The notes under the pieces are model-generated. The model was not told where the DNA came from, ran no database searches, and saw only the letters and a list, made by a program, of their open reading frames with translations. A program made the translations under genes and the position numbers. From Sisyra terminalis (taxonomy: Eukaryota; Arthropoda; Insecta; Neuroptera; Sisyridae), in NCBI GenBank assembly GCA_958496175.1, contig OY292279.1:17236001-17300000 (forward strand): 64,000 nucleotides of DNA, in the 5' to 3' direction. This document shows positions 1 through 11,100 of this stretch, piece after piece. Within the stretch, counting starts at the first letter, position 1. Each line of letters begins with the position of its first letter.

Positions 1-579
1 TCGTCCACCAGTAAGGCTCATATTATTGTTAACAATCAATATACATAATGTACATAATTTTTTTGAAGAACTAAAGAATTTCTTAGTCAAACAAGGCCTT
101 ATAATCATTCAAAAAACATAAATATAAAAGTTATACCTTTGGTCATTTCCTCATTGAAGTCATCACTTCGATTTGACGTAAATCCATGGACAAGAACTTT
201 CATTAGCACATTGGAATCAAAACTTATGCTTTCCAAATTTTCACTGAAGTTGGTCAAAAGCTGAACTTCATCAAACTCTTGATTATTTCTTAAAACATAT
301 CAAACTAATTAAACTTTCGAGACTAGTGGACAAAATCTTTACTCAAAAACCCAAATAAAAAAAATGTTTTAATCATAAAATTATTATGAAAATATTCGCT
401 TACTTTATAAGAATTAAGTAGAAAATTCACATTTACCTTTTTACTAACCAATACGTAATATTTTCATTGGGACATATTTTTGGAGCAATATAACAACTGT
501 TAGCATTTGAAAATATGTCCAAAGAAATAAAATTAAGAAATAAAACTACAATAATTTTAAACAGAAAATGATAATTCAT
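1..579 (-). CDS. Secreted pancreatic-lipase-like protein, 5' part (partial)
   Basis: Three exons on the minus strand. Exon 1 (579-437) encodes a start Met, a hydrophobic signal peptide rich in Phe, Ile, Val and Leu, and then a CPNENITYWLVKR segment. Exon 2 (288-137) joins in frame through AG|A and carries LLTNFSENLES followed by VLVHGFTSN. HGFTSN is the oxyanion-side HG motif of the animal neutral lipase family (pancreatic lipase, lipase H, phospholipase A1). Exon 2 ends AAAG|gtataa. Bases 16-1 may be the start of exon 3 (acceptor tgag|CC, reading ALLVD). The catalytic Ser-Asp-His residues would lie beyond the left edge, so activity cannot be judged. An upstream in-frame Met exists at 702, but the Met at 579 directly precedes the signal peptide and is preferred. 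It probably acts as an extracellular lipid hydrolase (family inference). Confidence 0.75.
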
Positions 580-1404
580 TATATTTATTATTGATTTCCA
601 CAAATAAAAGTGTTTTACGACATTTAAAGTACAATTACCAACTGAAAATATATTTAAAACTTTCCTAATAGTAGTAGGAGAAGACAAATATTTTCCCACC
701 AACTTTAACTTGCTTACATTCTGTAGAGTTAAGCAATTTATTATATTTTTTAGTTAAATAAATATTTTTTTTCTTTATATAATAAAATATTGGCATTTTT
801 ATCAATATAGACACAGGCATAAGTAAATACCTTTGCATAATGTTTCAATAAAGTTTTATAGTGAAATTAAATTTACTGATAATAGTTCGAAAAAAACATC
901 GCATAAACTATGTTCAAGAGCCTTTTGAATGTCTAAAATTTTTAAATTAGCAATTAAAATGTGTGTTACACAATAAAGATATTTATTATAAATAATTTTC
1001 TAAAACTACTTATCTTATTTTACTAATTGTTTTCTTTGTTGTAAGTGTAATTAGTAAATAATGATATCTAAGCGATGCGTTTACTTCATAAGTATGGATA
1101 TGGTTTACAATAGGAAAATTTTAAATAAAGTGATTAGTCTAAGACCAAAGTGAAGCGAATATCTTCTACTATTTTCAAAAAAAAAAATTTTTTTTTTGGT
1201 TGAATTTTTCGAAAGTACATATAATTTGTATTATAAGTATAATCTCTGAAAGTTTTAAGTTGATCCGGGTAGTAGTAAAATCTTATTTTAGTGTTTGCAG
1301 CTATAAGTGAATATGTTACAGTATTATACGTGTAGTTTACTATTATAGTTTGAAACAACATTGTTACGGGAACTTGGTTTTAAAATTGTATTACATTTTT
1401 TTAA
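580..1404. other. AT-rich intergenic DNA, no gene seen
   Basis: Low-complexity AT-rich sequence between the lipase 5' end and a SINE fragment. The short open frames here show no domain, splice context or family resemblance. The lipase promoter should lie at the left end of this stretch, but I could not pick a convincing core element. Confidence 0.5.
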
Positions 1405-1410
1405 AATTAT

Positions 1411-1497
1411 GATTTATCGTCACTATAAAACTACTAAACGATCTTTAGTGGCTCTAGGGTTAAAAAAAATCCGAATTCGAGATATATTGATTTTTTT
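1411..1497 (-). repeat. tRNA-derived SINE, 3' half only
   Basis: Minus-strand match to the 3' body of the SINE seen throughout the window: the reverse of GGATTTTTxTTAACCCTAGAG, then the CGCTAAAGA-type block and the ACGATAAA end. The tRNA-like head with A and B boxes is missing, so this copy is 5'-truncated. Confidence 0.6.
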
Positions 1498-1661
1498 TCA
1501 AAACAGTTGAATCAATCGTCTTCATATGATCTTTATGCACATTTTTCTTAGATGCTTTCCTCAGGTAATGAATAAAGGAATAAATTTTTGACAAAAAGTT
1601 CCATTTTTTCAAGTTACTCTTAAAAAAAATCGAAAAAAAACTGTTTTCTTTGTTTTTGGGA

Positions 1662-3650
1662 AAATCCTGCCTTATTTATTTGAAGGTGGAAAGCTTTTAT
1701 GGTCTAATTTGGATTTAAATGTGGCTTTCTATCCAGTGCGAAAGCCTGACCGCAACTGGGCAAGAAACGATGCTGAAAAAGCTGAATGTTTCGCGATACA
1801 CTTGGAAAAAGCTTTCTCCCCCCATGACATTCCATCGTACAACGATGAACATACAAGAACCATCATGGAGGAAATCACAAACACACGGAGTAATGTTGGA
1901 ACAATCAGATATACGTCACCTAAAGAAGTGAACTTCGTTTTGCAAGCCTTAAAATCAGGTAAAGCCCCAGGTTCGATAACAGGGAAGATACTAAAAGAAC
2001 TACCGAGAAAAGGAATTGCTTATGTAACCCACATTTTCAATGCCGTTAATAGAACAGCCCTGGGTAATGGAAGATAGCGTTGGTTATTATGATCCTGAAA
2101 CCTGGAAAACCTCCCCAAGAGGTTGGTTCATACCGACCAATAAGTCTGCTTCCAATCTTAAGCAAAGTATATGAAAAATTACTTCTTAAAAGAATACACC
2201 CAATAATACAAGACAAAAAATCCTACCAGATCACCAATTTGGCTTAGAAATGGTCACTCAACATTAGAACAAATTCACAGAATCGTTGAAACTATTCGCT
2301 ATGCCCAGGAAAGAAAACAATACTGTTCTGCGGCTTTTCTGGATGTGGCACAGGCATTTGATAAGGTATGGCATCCCGGACTGTTGTACAAAATCAAAAA
2401 ACAACTTCCTGAGTTTTTTAACATAATCTCGTCCTACTTAGAAAACCGTATGCTGCAAGTCAAATACAAATCGGAAATAACGACTTCCAGGAAAATAACA
2501 GCCGGGGTTCCCCAAGGTAGCGTACTGGGACCTCTGTTGTATTCCCTTTACACAGCCGATATGCCAAATACAACAGATGCATTAGTGGCAACATTTGCTG
2601 ATGACACAGCCGTCGTAACCGCAGCAGATGAAACCAATGAAGCTTCGTTAAAGCTCCAAAATAACCTGAACAAAGTAGAAAAATGGGCAAAAAAGTGGAA
2701 AATAAAAATAAACAACGCAAAATCTACACACATAATGGTTACACTGCGCAGAAATATATGTCCACCGGTTACAATGGAAAGCACAGAACTACCGCAAAAG
2801 AGCATGGTAAAATATCTCGAAATGCATTTAGATCAAAAACTTACATGGGCTGTGCAAATCAATAAAACTCGAGAACATTTAGATAAAAAATACAAAAAAA
2901 TGTACTGGCTAATGGCATCTAATGCACCATTATCAGCAGAAAATAAACTTCTTCTGTACAAGGTCATCCTCAAGCCCATATGGACATATGGGATACAGTT
3001 ATGGGGTACTGCATCCAACTCCAACATTGAAATCCTACAAAGATTCAAATCAAGGACCATACGACAAATAATCAGTGCTCCACGGTATGTAAACAATAAA
3101 AAAATACATGAAGATACAGAAATGCCAACTGTAAAGGAAAACAATCAAAGGTTTAGTAAAAAATACCTGACAAAACTAGACGATCATTCCAACCACCTCG
3201 CAATAAACTTATTGGACAACAGTGAGATGATAAGAAGATTACAAAAATGGAATGTAATAGATTTGCCTGATAGATTTTGTAACTAAACAAATATTCCTAT
3301 TAACTATTTATTGCCAAATTATTATTTCTTATTATATAGCCTTATTTTTATATATTACTTATATATTAATGTTTCACATTATTTTTAGCATTGATATTGT
3401 TATTATGGACTACGCAGTCCCCCAAATAACTACTATTATTGTTCTTATTGATAATGTTAATTGTTTTTATGATTGTTGTTATTGCTATAAGAATTACTAT
3501 TATTGTTATTGTCGCTATTGATTGTTAAAGATCTTTGTACTTATACAGCACTAATCTACTGGGACTAGTGCTTACATGTGATTGCCTATGGATTGAATGC
3601 ACAAATTGCAACCCTATGCAGATTGTGCAATTTATTTGAAAATAAAAATT
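1662..3650 (+). mobile_element. Degenerate jockey-type non-LTR retrotransposon
   Basis: 5'-truncated, inactivated LINE. At 1709-2077 a frame has the pre-RT segment with LQALKSGKAPGS. Between about 2080 and 2340 the frame shifts, but GSYRPISLLPILSKVYEKLL and a DHQFG block remain readable. From 2345 to 3286 there is a long frame with AFLDVAQAFDKVWHPGLL, GVPQGSVLGPLLYSLYTADM and the catalytic FADD box at 2594-2605. A C-terminal thumb-like region follows. The stop at 3286 is followed by a 3' tail rich in TTATTG-type repeats and an A/T-rich end near 3650. PQGSVLGPLLY and FADD are reverse transcriptase domain blocks typical of the jockey clade. No endonuclease domain is visible. Frameshifts make it non-functional. 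Confidence 0.9.
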
Positions 3651-4328
3651 TGACTTTACACCATTCGAAAGCGCCCACAGGAGAGATTCCAAAAGGAATA
3701 CCGTTACAGTTACTGTTGATTACTAACAACAAAATCTAAAATTTAGAAACCGACAACAACTAAAAAAGCTACAAAAGTATAACTATAAATTTCCCAAATA
3801 TAAGCTTTAAAAGCCAGTATTGTACTTATCGTTTTTCCGGTTGCTCTTATATAATTTAGAATGAATATCTTCTTAAATTAATATCCTCAATTCAAATATT
3901 TAAAAGCCTTTTATCTCAATGTTAACGAAACCTAATTCTTTAGATTATGCGACTTTAAATTATCGAACAATAATTACATTAATGTTTTTTTTTGTTTTTA
4001 ATTATTTAAAAAAAAGTGACAAAAGTATTAAATATTTAGTACCATAAACCCAATGTTATTGACCAAATGATTACAGAAAGCTAACGAAAATTATGTTAGT
4101 ACTATTTGTAAATACAGAATTAATGCCCCAATATAATTCTATAAGATTTCTTTATCTTTATTTGATTTTTCAACTGATTCAATTTCACGAATCAATATTG
4201 ACAGTTAAATATTGGAATTATTCATTGCCGTACAGTAAAAAAAAATATATCCAAACTCATCATTATCTGATAAGTAAAAATACTACCAATAAAAATAACA
4301 AAACATACATTTATGATCACAAAATTTG
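3651..4328. other. AT-rich intergenic DNA, no gene seen
   Basis: No supported gene. The one longer open frame (4093-4329) is a low-complexity AT-rich translation with no recognisable domain. Confidence 0.5.
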
Positions 4329-4330
4329 AG

Positions 4331-4370
4331 TATATATTTGTACGGACTTTTTAAACTTTACTTTGTGCTG
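4331..4370 (+). promoter_or_regulatory. Candidate TATA-type core promoter
   Basis: TATATATT at 4331-4338 lies about 30 bp upstream of a plausible start region (around 4365) and about 75 bp upstream of the ATG at 4413. The spacing fits a TATA promoter with a short leader. Inference from position and sequence only. Confidence 0.4.
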
Positions 4371-4412
4371 CATTCGGAATAGTACCACAGTAAAGAGTTA
4401 ATAAATTAGAAA

Positions 4413-5153
4413 ATGTTTGCATTCAATACTTGTAGTTATCTATTATGTTTAGTATTTGTAGTCAAAGTAAATAGTGATTTTGTAATAAGTTTTACGGTGA
4501 GTATAGATTTATTTTTTTTATTTTCCATTGAGGAATTATGGTAGATCCCGAGCCTACTGGCTCTTAAGGTGTCACCATAAAATTGGTAGAAGTAATTTCT
4601 ATTTTAACTATATTTATTTTAATAGACCAATAAAAATGGAACATCGATCCGAGTAGCAAATGTCACTGGAGATCCTACCGACTATGAGACCCTATCTAAA
4701 ATTGTGCAGGCGTTAACACCACCCAACTTAACTCCTAATAATACTACAAGTGTTCCAATACCTAATACAAATACGCCAGATTCAACTCCTTCTCAATCTA
4801 ATTCAACAAATCAAGTATTTATTTTTAATTGATAACATAATATTTGATATTTGAATTGATATTTGCAGGATATTTGAATAACTTATATTTTCATTTTTTA
4901 GCCCAATAGTTCTACTGCGAATACTGTGACAGTAATTCCAACGCCAAGTATAACTGTACCGATTGCACCGACAACTGCTACTGTTGCTAATATGCCTACG
5001 ATTGTGCCAATTTTTGATTTATATCCATCTTTTGATTGTGATTTCCACAAAAATTTTCCACCTTCTCATGGTGATTGCGATCATGGACACGGTCATCACG
5101 GGCATGGACCTGGGCCTGGATCTTGTCCTAACCATGGTCATGGCAGATATTAA
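4413..5153 (+). CDS. Small secreted Thr/Pro/Asn-rich protein with His/Gly-rich tail
   Basis: Three exons, 4413-4496, 4626-4814 and 4902-5153, join in frame to give 174 aa. The N-terminus (MFAFNTCSYLLCLVFVVKVNS) reads as a signal peptide. Exon 2 is rich in Asn, Thr, Pro and Ser, with several N-x-S/T sequons, and looks like a glycosylated linker. Exon 3 begins with Thr/Pro/Val-rich sequence and ends in CDHGHGHHGHGPGPGSCPNHGHG, which has about eight His alternating with Gly and two Cys. His/Gly tails of this kind can bind metal ions, but that is inference. The splice sites are good (ACG|gtgagt, CAA|gtattt, ttttttag|CCC), and an AATAAA lies about 70 bp after the stop. I recognise no family. It could be a cuticle, salivary or immune-type secreted protein. 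Confidence 0.7.
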
Positions 5154-5386
5154 TAGTATTTGTTATAATTTTTTTGTAAAAATAATTAAAGTTTTCTCAG
5201 TTTTTCATTATGTTAATGATATATGTTTAATAAATATTTTCATTCATAAGGGAAGATCTTCCATATCAGAAACCCAGAGGTGTTTTTAATGTGTTATTGA
5301 TGTATTAATGTAGTGATTCTGAAACAATGGGGCATACCCCCCTTGGGGATACAAAAGTTCTGAATTGGTTCAAAACAAAAAAGATC

Positions 5387-5548
5387 AAGTAGTTAAGGTG
5401 ACCACTTCAAACTAGTAGGTATTGGGTTCGATCCTCGAACCGAGCAAATTTTTTGATAGTTTACGATAATGGAATTTTATTAACTCTAGAGTTGCTAAAA
5501 AAATTAGATGTTATAAAGCGACAGTAAATAACAATTAAAAAAAAAAAA
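5387..5548 (+). repeat. tRNA-derived SINE copy (+), head slightly truncated
   Basis: Contains the aggtgaccxctxcaaaact block, the B-box-like GGTTCGATCCT, the GAGCAAATTTT segment, TTTTATTAACTCTAGAGT, and the end AAAGCGACAGTAAATAACAA followed by a long A-run. The first half of the A-box region is degraded. Confidence 0.8.
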
Positions 5549-5645
5549 GCTAAAAAGTTTTCAGAAAATTAATAAAAATATATTTGGAAATTAAGTTAAT
5601 GGAAATGTATATTCCAGTGTTTCTATAATCTCATTTTATAAATGG

Positions 5646-6889
5646 AGCGAATTATCATTAGATGTTCTTCTGAAAAACAAATCCCAAACAAAATGCAACG
5701 TTTAAGAATCAAAAGCCTTTTTCTTCTAAGACTTTGGTTCAAATACTAAAAAAATAAAAATAAGTACTAGATACTCATATACCATTAGATTGAAAAGAAA
5801 ATGGGAAAGGTACGAAACGTGGATCAATTGGGTTGTATAAAAGGAAAGCGAACGATTAATGCTATGACAAGAATGGGAATTGTCGCAAAAAGAATACAGA
5901 ATTATAGGATCAGGATGATTTTCGATCATGTTAGTTGGAAAAAACTGAGGAATATCTTTAAAAGGATTGGAATTATCTGGAAGAATATCTAAACAGTTAA
6001 AATCTATTTTGTGTTGTGCAAGGCACAGAAAGTTTTAATTCGTATAAATGGAGAAAACATCAAAAAAACATAAATTAATAGAGGGATTCGTCAGGAATAC
6101 TTATTATCTTTCCCTCTAATATCGGCCAGGAATGGTTAACGAAGTACAGGAAATTAAATTAAAGGAAATAACAATTAAATTCTTTAATATTCCAAAATAA
6201 TTCGTTAATTTTGTGAATTAAAGAACTCCAATTAGTAACTGTGCAAATTGAATATATTACAATGATGGTAACAATTGGTAACAATTGTAGCAGTAGCTTT
6301 TAGAGCTTTTACAGCGTGGTTCAAAGATACACTGAGAGTTCAATAATAAACAAAGAGATGGCGGTAATGTTGTTATGTTTCATTTTTTCGATTTTTGGAT
6401 TGTTATCTCGGGATATCAAAACCGATTGTTACCACAATTGTAATATTTATAATTTACGCAATTATGTAATTTAAATTCTTTCAATCACAAAATTAACAAA
6501 TTATTTTGGAATATTAGAGAATTTAATTGTTATTTCCCTTAATTTCATTTCCTATATTTCGTTAACCATTCTTGGCCGATATTAGAGGGAATGATTATAA
6601 GTATTCTTGATGAATTCCTCGAATTCGCGAATTCGCTATTAATTTTCGTTTTTTTGATGTTTTCTCCATCTATACTAACTTAAACTTTCTTGCACAAAGT
6701 AGATTTAATTGTATAGATATTATTCTAGAAAATTCCAATCCCTTTAAAGACATTCATCAGATTTTTCCAACTTACATGATCGAAAAGGATGATGATAGAT
6801 GATGACGAGAAGGATAAAAGGATGATGGTTCTTAAGCACTGCATTTTATTTGGGATTTGTTTTCAGAAGGATTTCTAATGATAATTCGA
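5646..6889. mobile_element. Large inverted-repeat (foldback) element
   Basis: Two arms are inverted copies of each other: left about 5646-6280 and right about 6419-6889. The outer ends GAATTATCATTAG and CTAATGATAATTC pair. Inside, the left TTCTGAAAAACAAATCCCAA pairs with TTTGGGATTTGTTTTCAGAA on the right, and the left CCTCTAATATCGGCC pairs with GGCCGATATTAGAGG. The arms have diverged and differ in length: the left arm holds extra sequence around 5720-5900. The central loop is about 140 bp. No transposase is visible. The short frame at 5801-5992 is simply part of the left arm. Confidence 0.8.
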
Positions 6890-6945
6890 TCCAACCATAA
6901 TATGATACTATACATGATATGAATATACATCAAAGTTACACCACC

Positions 6946-7310
6946 AAAGCTTTCCACCTTCAAATAAATTAGGCAGGATTTTTCTTATCTAAAGCTTTTT
7001 TGTAATTTTTTTTACAATTTTATTACAACAAAAGTGACACCGCATTCTATTTAGGAATATTTTTTCTCTTTCTTGGTTAACAAACCAATGGCTTGGTGTA
7101 CGACAACTAGTTCCAGATCCTCCTCATTGGTTTTCCACGCAGGTGATAATATTAGCAGCCAAATTACAAGGCGCCTTCGGTGAGCTGGAGGATTGGTTCA
7201 ACACGTGGTCCATTAAAATCAACGAAGCAAAATCTGTTCAGAAGACATTCACAACCAGGCGGAGTACTTGCCCAATGGGAAAGATGGGTCTGGGCCCAAG
7301 ATAATTTAAA
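6946..7310 (+). mobile_element. Short degenerate jockey-type RT fragment
   Basis: About 7160-7290 translates to LQGAFGELEDWFNTWSIKIN followed by EAKS and RRSTCPM. This is the same region that reads KVEKWAKKWKIKINNAKS in the element at 1.7-3.3 kb, so it is a second, more decayed jockey scrap. Immediately 5' of it, 6946-6984 is an inverted match to 1662-1699, the segment that lies just upstream of the first RT fragment. Confidence 0.7.
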
Positions 7311-8142
7311 ACTTTAAAGAAGAAATAAATTACCAAAGGCTTCTAAAAATGTTGTACAAGAGAAAAATTACCAAAAACTATACAAAAATAACAAAGAGAA
7401 ACAGAAGTGTAGAAGACTCTGTGGAAGCAGAAGTATTGAGGAGATTCAACAAAAAAAGAATATCGTGGTCACAAAAAATATTATACTTGCTGGGTAGCAT
7501 TGAAAATGAAAATGGGCCAACTTGTGATATCATAAACTTGAGCCATTAATAAGATTAACCATTAATAAGATAAATACAAAATGAGAAACAAACATTAATA
7601 GCTACAAAAAAAAACGGAAGAATCTAAGAAAAATGTAAGAAGAAGAAATAAAACTGCTAATAAGGGAAATGCTCTGAAGAATTCTGCCAGAAACTAGTAT
7701 TGAAAGATACCACTTAAAAGGGAATAAAGTCATAAAGAAAACTAAATCGGTCGTTGGCCATCGTCTCCCTTAAAAATATCGCTATTTTATTTCTATTCGA
7801 AAAGTATTTGTCAACTATTTTTAACTACATACGCTTATGAGGTATAACCGAGTTGACGAGAGTACCTACTTTCCGAATAGAAAAAGAACAAAAATTTCAA
7901 ATTTAGCACTGAAAAAACAAATTTTTAAATACACAACGTAAAAAGGTAAATCTATATTTCTAGATTTGAATTAATATCAATTGTTGTTTATAAAAATCAA
8001 GGTGGAGAACAATGAATATTAGTAGAAAAAATCACTTACAAATTTGTTTATTAATTTTTAAATCAGAGTAAATTTATACTTATAGTTTTATAAAAGTTCA
8101 GCTTTGAAAAAATCCTTAGTTAAATAATCCTTTTGGAAAAAA
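7311..8142. other. Intergenic DNA with a small inverted repeat
   Basis: No supported gene. Around 7788-7890, TTTCTATTCGAAAAGTA is partly mirrored by TACTTTCCGAATAGAAA, so this may be a small palindromic repeat. The open frame at 7349-7549 is probably decayed LINE 3' sequence. Confidence 0.4.
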
Positions 8143-11100
8143 TTACGAATTAACTGTTGGCTGTTGATACAATAACGTATACAAACGTCGCTTTTGGTTA
8201 CAATCGGTACGTGGAGCTCCATGGCCCGGTTTCCCCCAAAAACCTTGCCACGTCTCAAAATGTTTTTTACTGGATTCAGTATCTTGTTGCCGAATTTCCT
8301 GAAATTTTCCATTAAAATGAAAACCGAAATTTTGGTAGGATCAAGTTGGAATTTCACCTTTAAGTGTTTGGTTTTAAGGGTCACTTGTTGCGACAGTTCT
8401 TGTAAATAGTTTGGATCTACTGGTTTCCATCTAAAACGAAAAATACTTTAGTGATAGAAATAAAATGAAAATTTAAGTAAGATTTCAAAAGATTATATGA
8501 TTGTAAAATTTCAAATGGTCGATTTTCGGATGATATTTTCCAAAAAGTAAAAATTTTAAAGGAGAAAGACAATACTTAATGTATAGAATAATGTTTGTTT
8601 AAAAAAATTGTTTGAAAACTTGAAACTTAAGATGCTATTTTATCATTTTATGGATCAGAAACAAGAAAGGAAGTATCTGGAAAGCTTCGTAATATGGTGC
8701 TGAAGAAAATTAAATGAATTTATCAAGTCACGAACCGGAAAAAAGTATTGAGAAGAGTCTTCAAAGAAAAAACTATTATCGATGTTGGGCCAAGTAGAAA
8801 AACTAATTAAAGAGGTTACTTTCTGAAAGGAAAAGGATTAATTCTTTATGTAGATATAGAAGAGATGTCGGGTGACTAAAAGAAAAAAAAATGAGTTGAA
8901 AACCTGGATTTTTTAAAAAGAGAAATGGACTACCTCGAAATAAATAGCCTAGTCCAGAATAGACGACGTTAGAAGGAAGAATTCAACCACGCGGGTATGT
9001 AAACTTACCGGCTGGTTGTTTACAAAAAATGAGCCAATAATTTCGCAACCAATGAATTATAGATGTACAAATTTGAGTTATATAACCCAAAAAGAATGAT
9101 TTCTTTGAAATTTTATTGAAGTTCAGTATTAAAATAACTTTATTTTTACCTTGGATGATATTCTATTCGAGTGATATCGGTGCTAGGAAGCGGTAATCGT
9201 ACTTGAGCAGCTCGTCTTTTGGCCAACAATGGGACTAATTCAACTCCACCGGTCACTTCGCTTGTTGACTGGCGAGTGTCGTCTCCATACTTCCCTTGGG
9301 ACTTCTTCTCGTCTTTCAACTCCTTTTTCGGCTCCTTGTTTACTTCTTCATTCCCTGTCATGTTCTTTTTGAAGTTTTCAGTCTCAATGCTCTTGAGCTT
9401 GGCCTCAGTGGTCCATCCCTAAATCAAACGGTTTCAAAGAGATTTTTTAAAGGAGCCACTTAAGAGAATTATTACCAGAGAATTAAAGAAATTTGAGCCA
9501 ATATTAGGAGGAGGTCTCCAAGGACGACCTCCAGGGCCTGAGCGACCCCAAGGCATACTATATTTGGCCTATGAATATTTTTTTACATTTTTTCACAAGT
9601 AAAATGAGCTAAAGAAAGTTTTATACGAACCAATTGTCGAGCAAATTCGTTCTTATCCCTGTCTAGTGCTTCGCGTGCTCGTTTTTGTTCCGCAATTATT
9701 TTATCTAAATTTCAAAAAATATAGATATTAATAAAGCTTTTGGAGATTTTCAACTTCATTTTCTCTGATAAAAACAAGGATTTAATCCTTATTTATCAAA
9801 GTTTTCATGAGACTATTAATGGTTTGAAGTTTTCAGAGTGATTTTTTTTTCAATATTTAATCATTTTAAATTAAAAAAGAAAACTCAGATTTTTCTAAGA
9901 TCCGTTAAAATTTAAAAAACCCGCGTTTTCTTCTTTGATTTAAGAAAAAGCTGAAATCAGCATTTTGTCATCTATTATTCATTTTCATGAGTAAAAACCC
10001 CAAATAGTATAACAAGCTTGTAAAAGTTCAATAAGGTTAAAAAGATGCATTTAGATTGAGAATACTAGGTGGCGCTCTACTTAGAACTAGAAAAGATAGA
10101 ACTAGAAAAATAAAGAGTAAAACTAGAAAGGGTTATTATTGTAGTCTGTATAAGCTTGCATAACTATATGAGCACAATCATTTAAGAAGTGGGGTGGAAA
10201 ATAATGCTTGAATTTGGCACTCGAGATGTGGAAAATTGGGCCTCATTTCCTTTTTAAGTAAAAACAAGTTAATCCGTTACTCATTTGTACGATTGAAAAG
10301 TTTGGATTGGCTGTTAGATTATAGAGTCGGTTGAAACATTTGTGAAGCAATTTTCGGCTAATTTTTCAATTAAAAAATATAATCTTCCACGCTAATGTCT
10401 TTCCGGTACCATAAACGATTGAAATCTCGTAATTACAAACACTCAATTATATTCTTTATAAAAAAATAATGAAAAAAATTTTCCCTTTTTTTTATAGTAG
10501 TAATTATAGTTAATCGTATAATAAACATAATGATATTAAAAGTTTTAATTGAGATTACATATAAAGTGCCTAAAGTGCCGTGGTCAACATTGAAACCATA
10601 GAAACAAACGAGTCTTCGCATAGATTTGCGTTTAGGCAAACCGCAATGCAACGCTGTTTTGCAGATAGGCAGCACTACCCTACTTTTCTATCGAACTAAT
10701 GGGTAACAATTTGGCTTCTTTTTCATTAGAAGAAAATTAGCAATAAATTCAAATATTATTTTGCACTTCTATTAGCTAGCGTATATGTAACATTCTATAC
10801 AGTTCAACTCTCTTTTTATCCGGAAAATAGTGCAGCCGGGATGAAGACAAAATATTGCTGTTTTTATTGAACAAGAATTGTCGTTTTATAAAACTAAGAC
10901 TTATAGTGACTGCAGAATGCTGAATATTGCAGTAAACAAAGAAGGAGAACATAAATCATCTCGGTATTTCAACCTATAACTTAATAATTATAAAGAAAAT
11001 CTTAATTTCTGTGGTACCAATGATCTTAAAACGTTCTTATATTAACTTTGAAAAAGCCAGAGACTCAAGACAAGGAGACTGAACTTCCATCGTGGGGATA

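Noticed and set aside
5313..5360. hAT-like terminus TAGTGATTCTGAAACAATGG
   Set aside because: No matching inverted end found nearby, so it may be chance.
5801..5992. 63-aa basic open frame
   Set aside because: Lies inside the left arm of a non-coding foldback element.
8088..8384. 98-aa frame reading MTLKTKHLKVKFQL
   Set aside because: Crosses an intron in the wrong frame; the true last exon (8298-8143) is in another frame and ends WGKPGHGAPR plus a short tail.
10433..10675. 80-aa minus-strand frame inside the coiled-coil gene's long intron
   Set aside because: No splice signals linking it to the gene, no domain, AT-driven translation.
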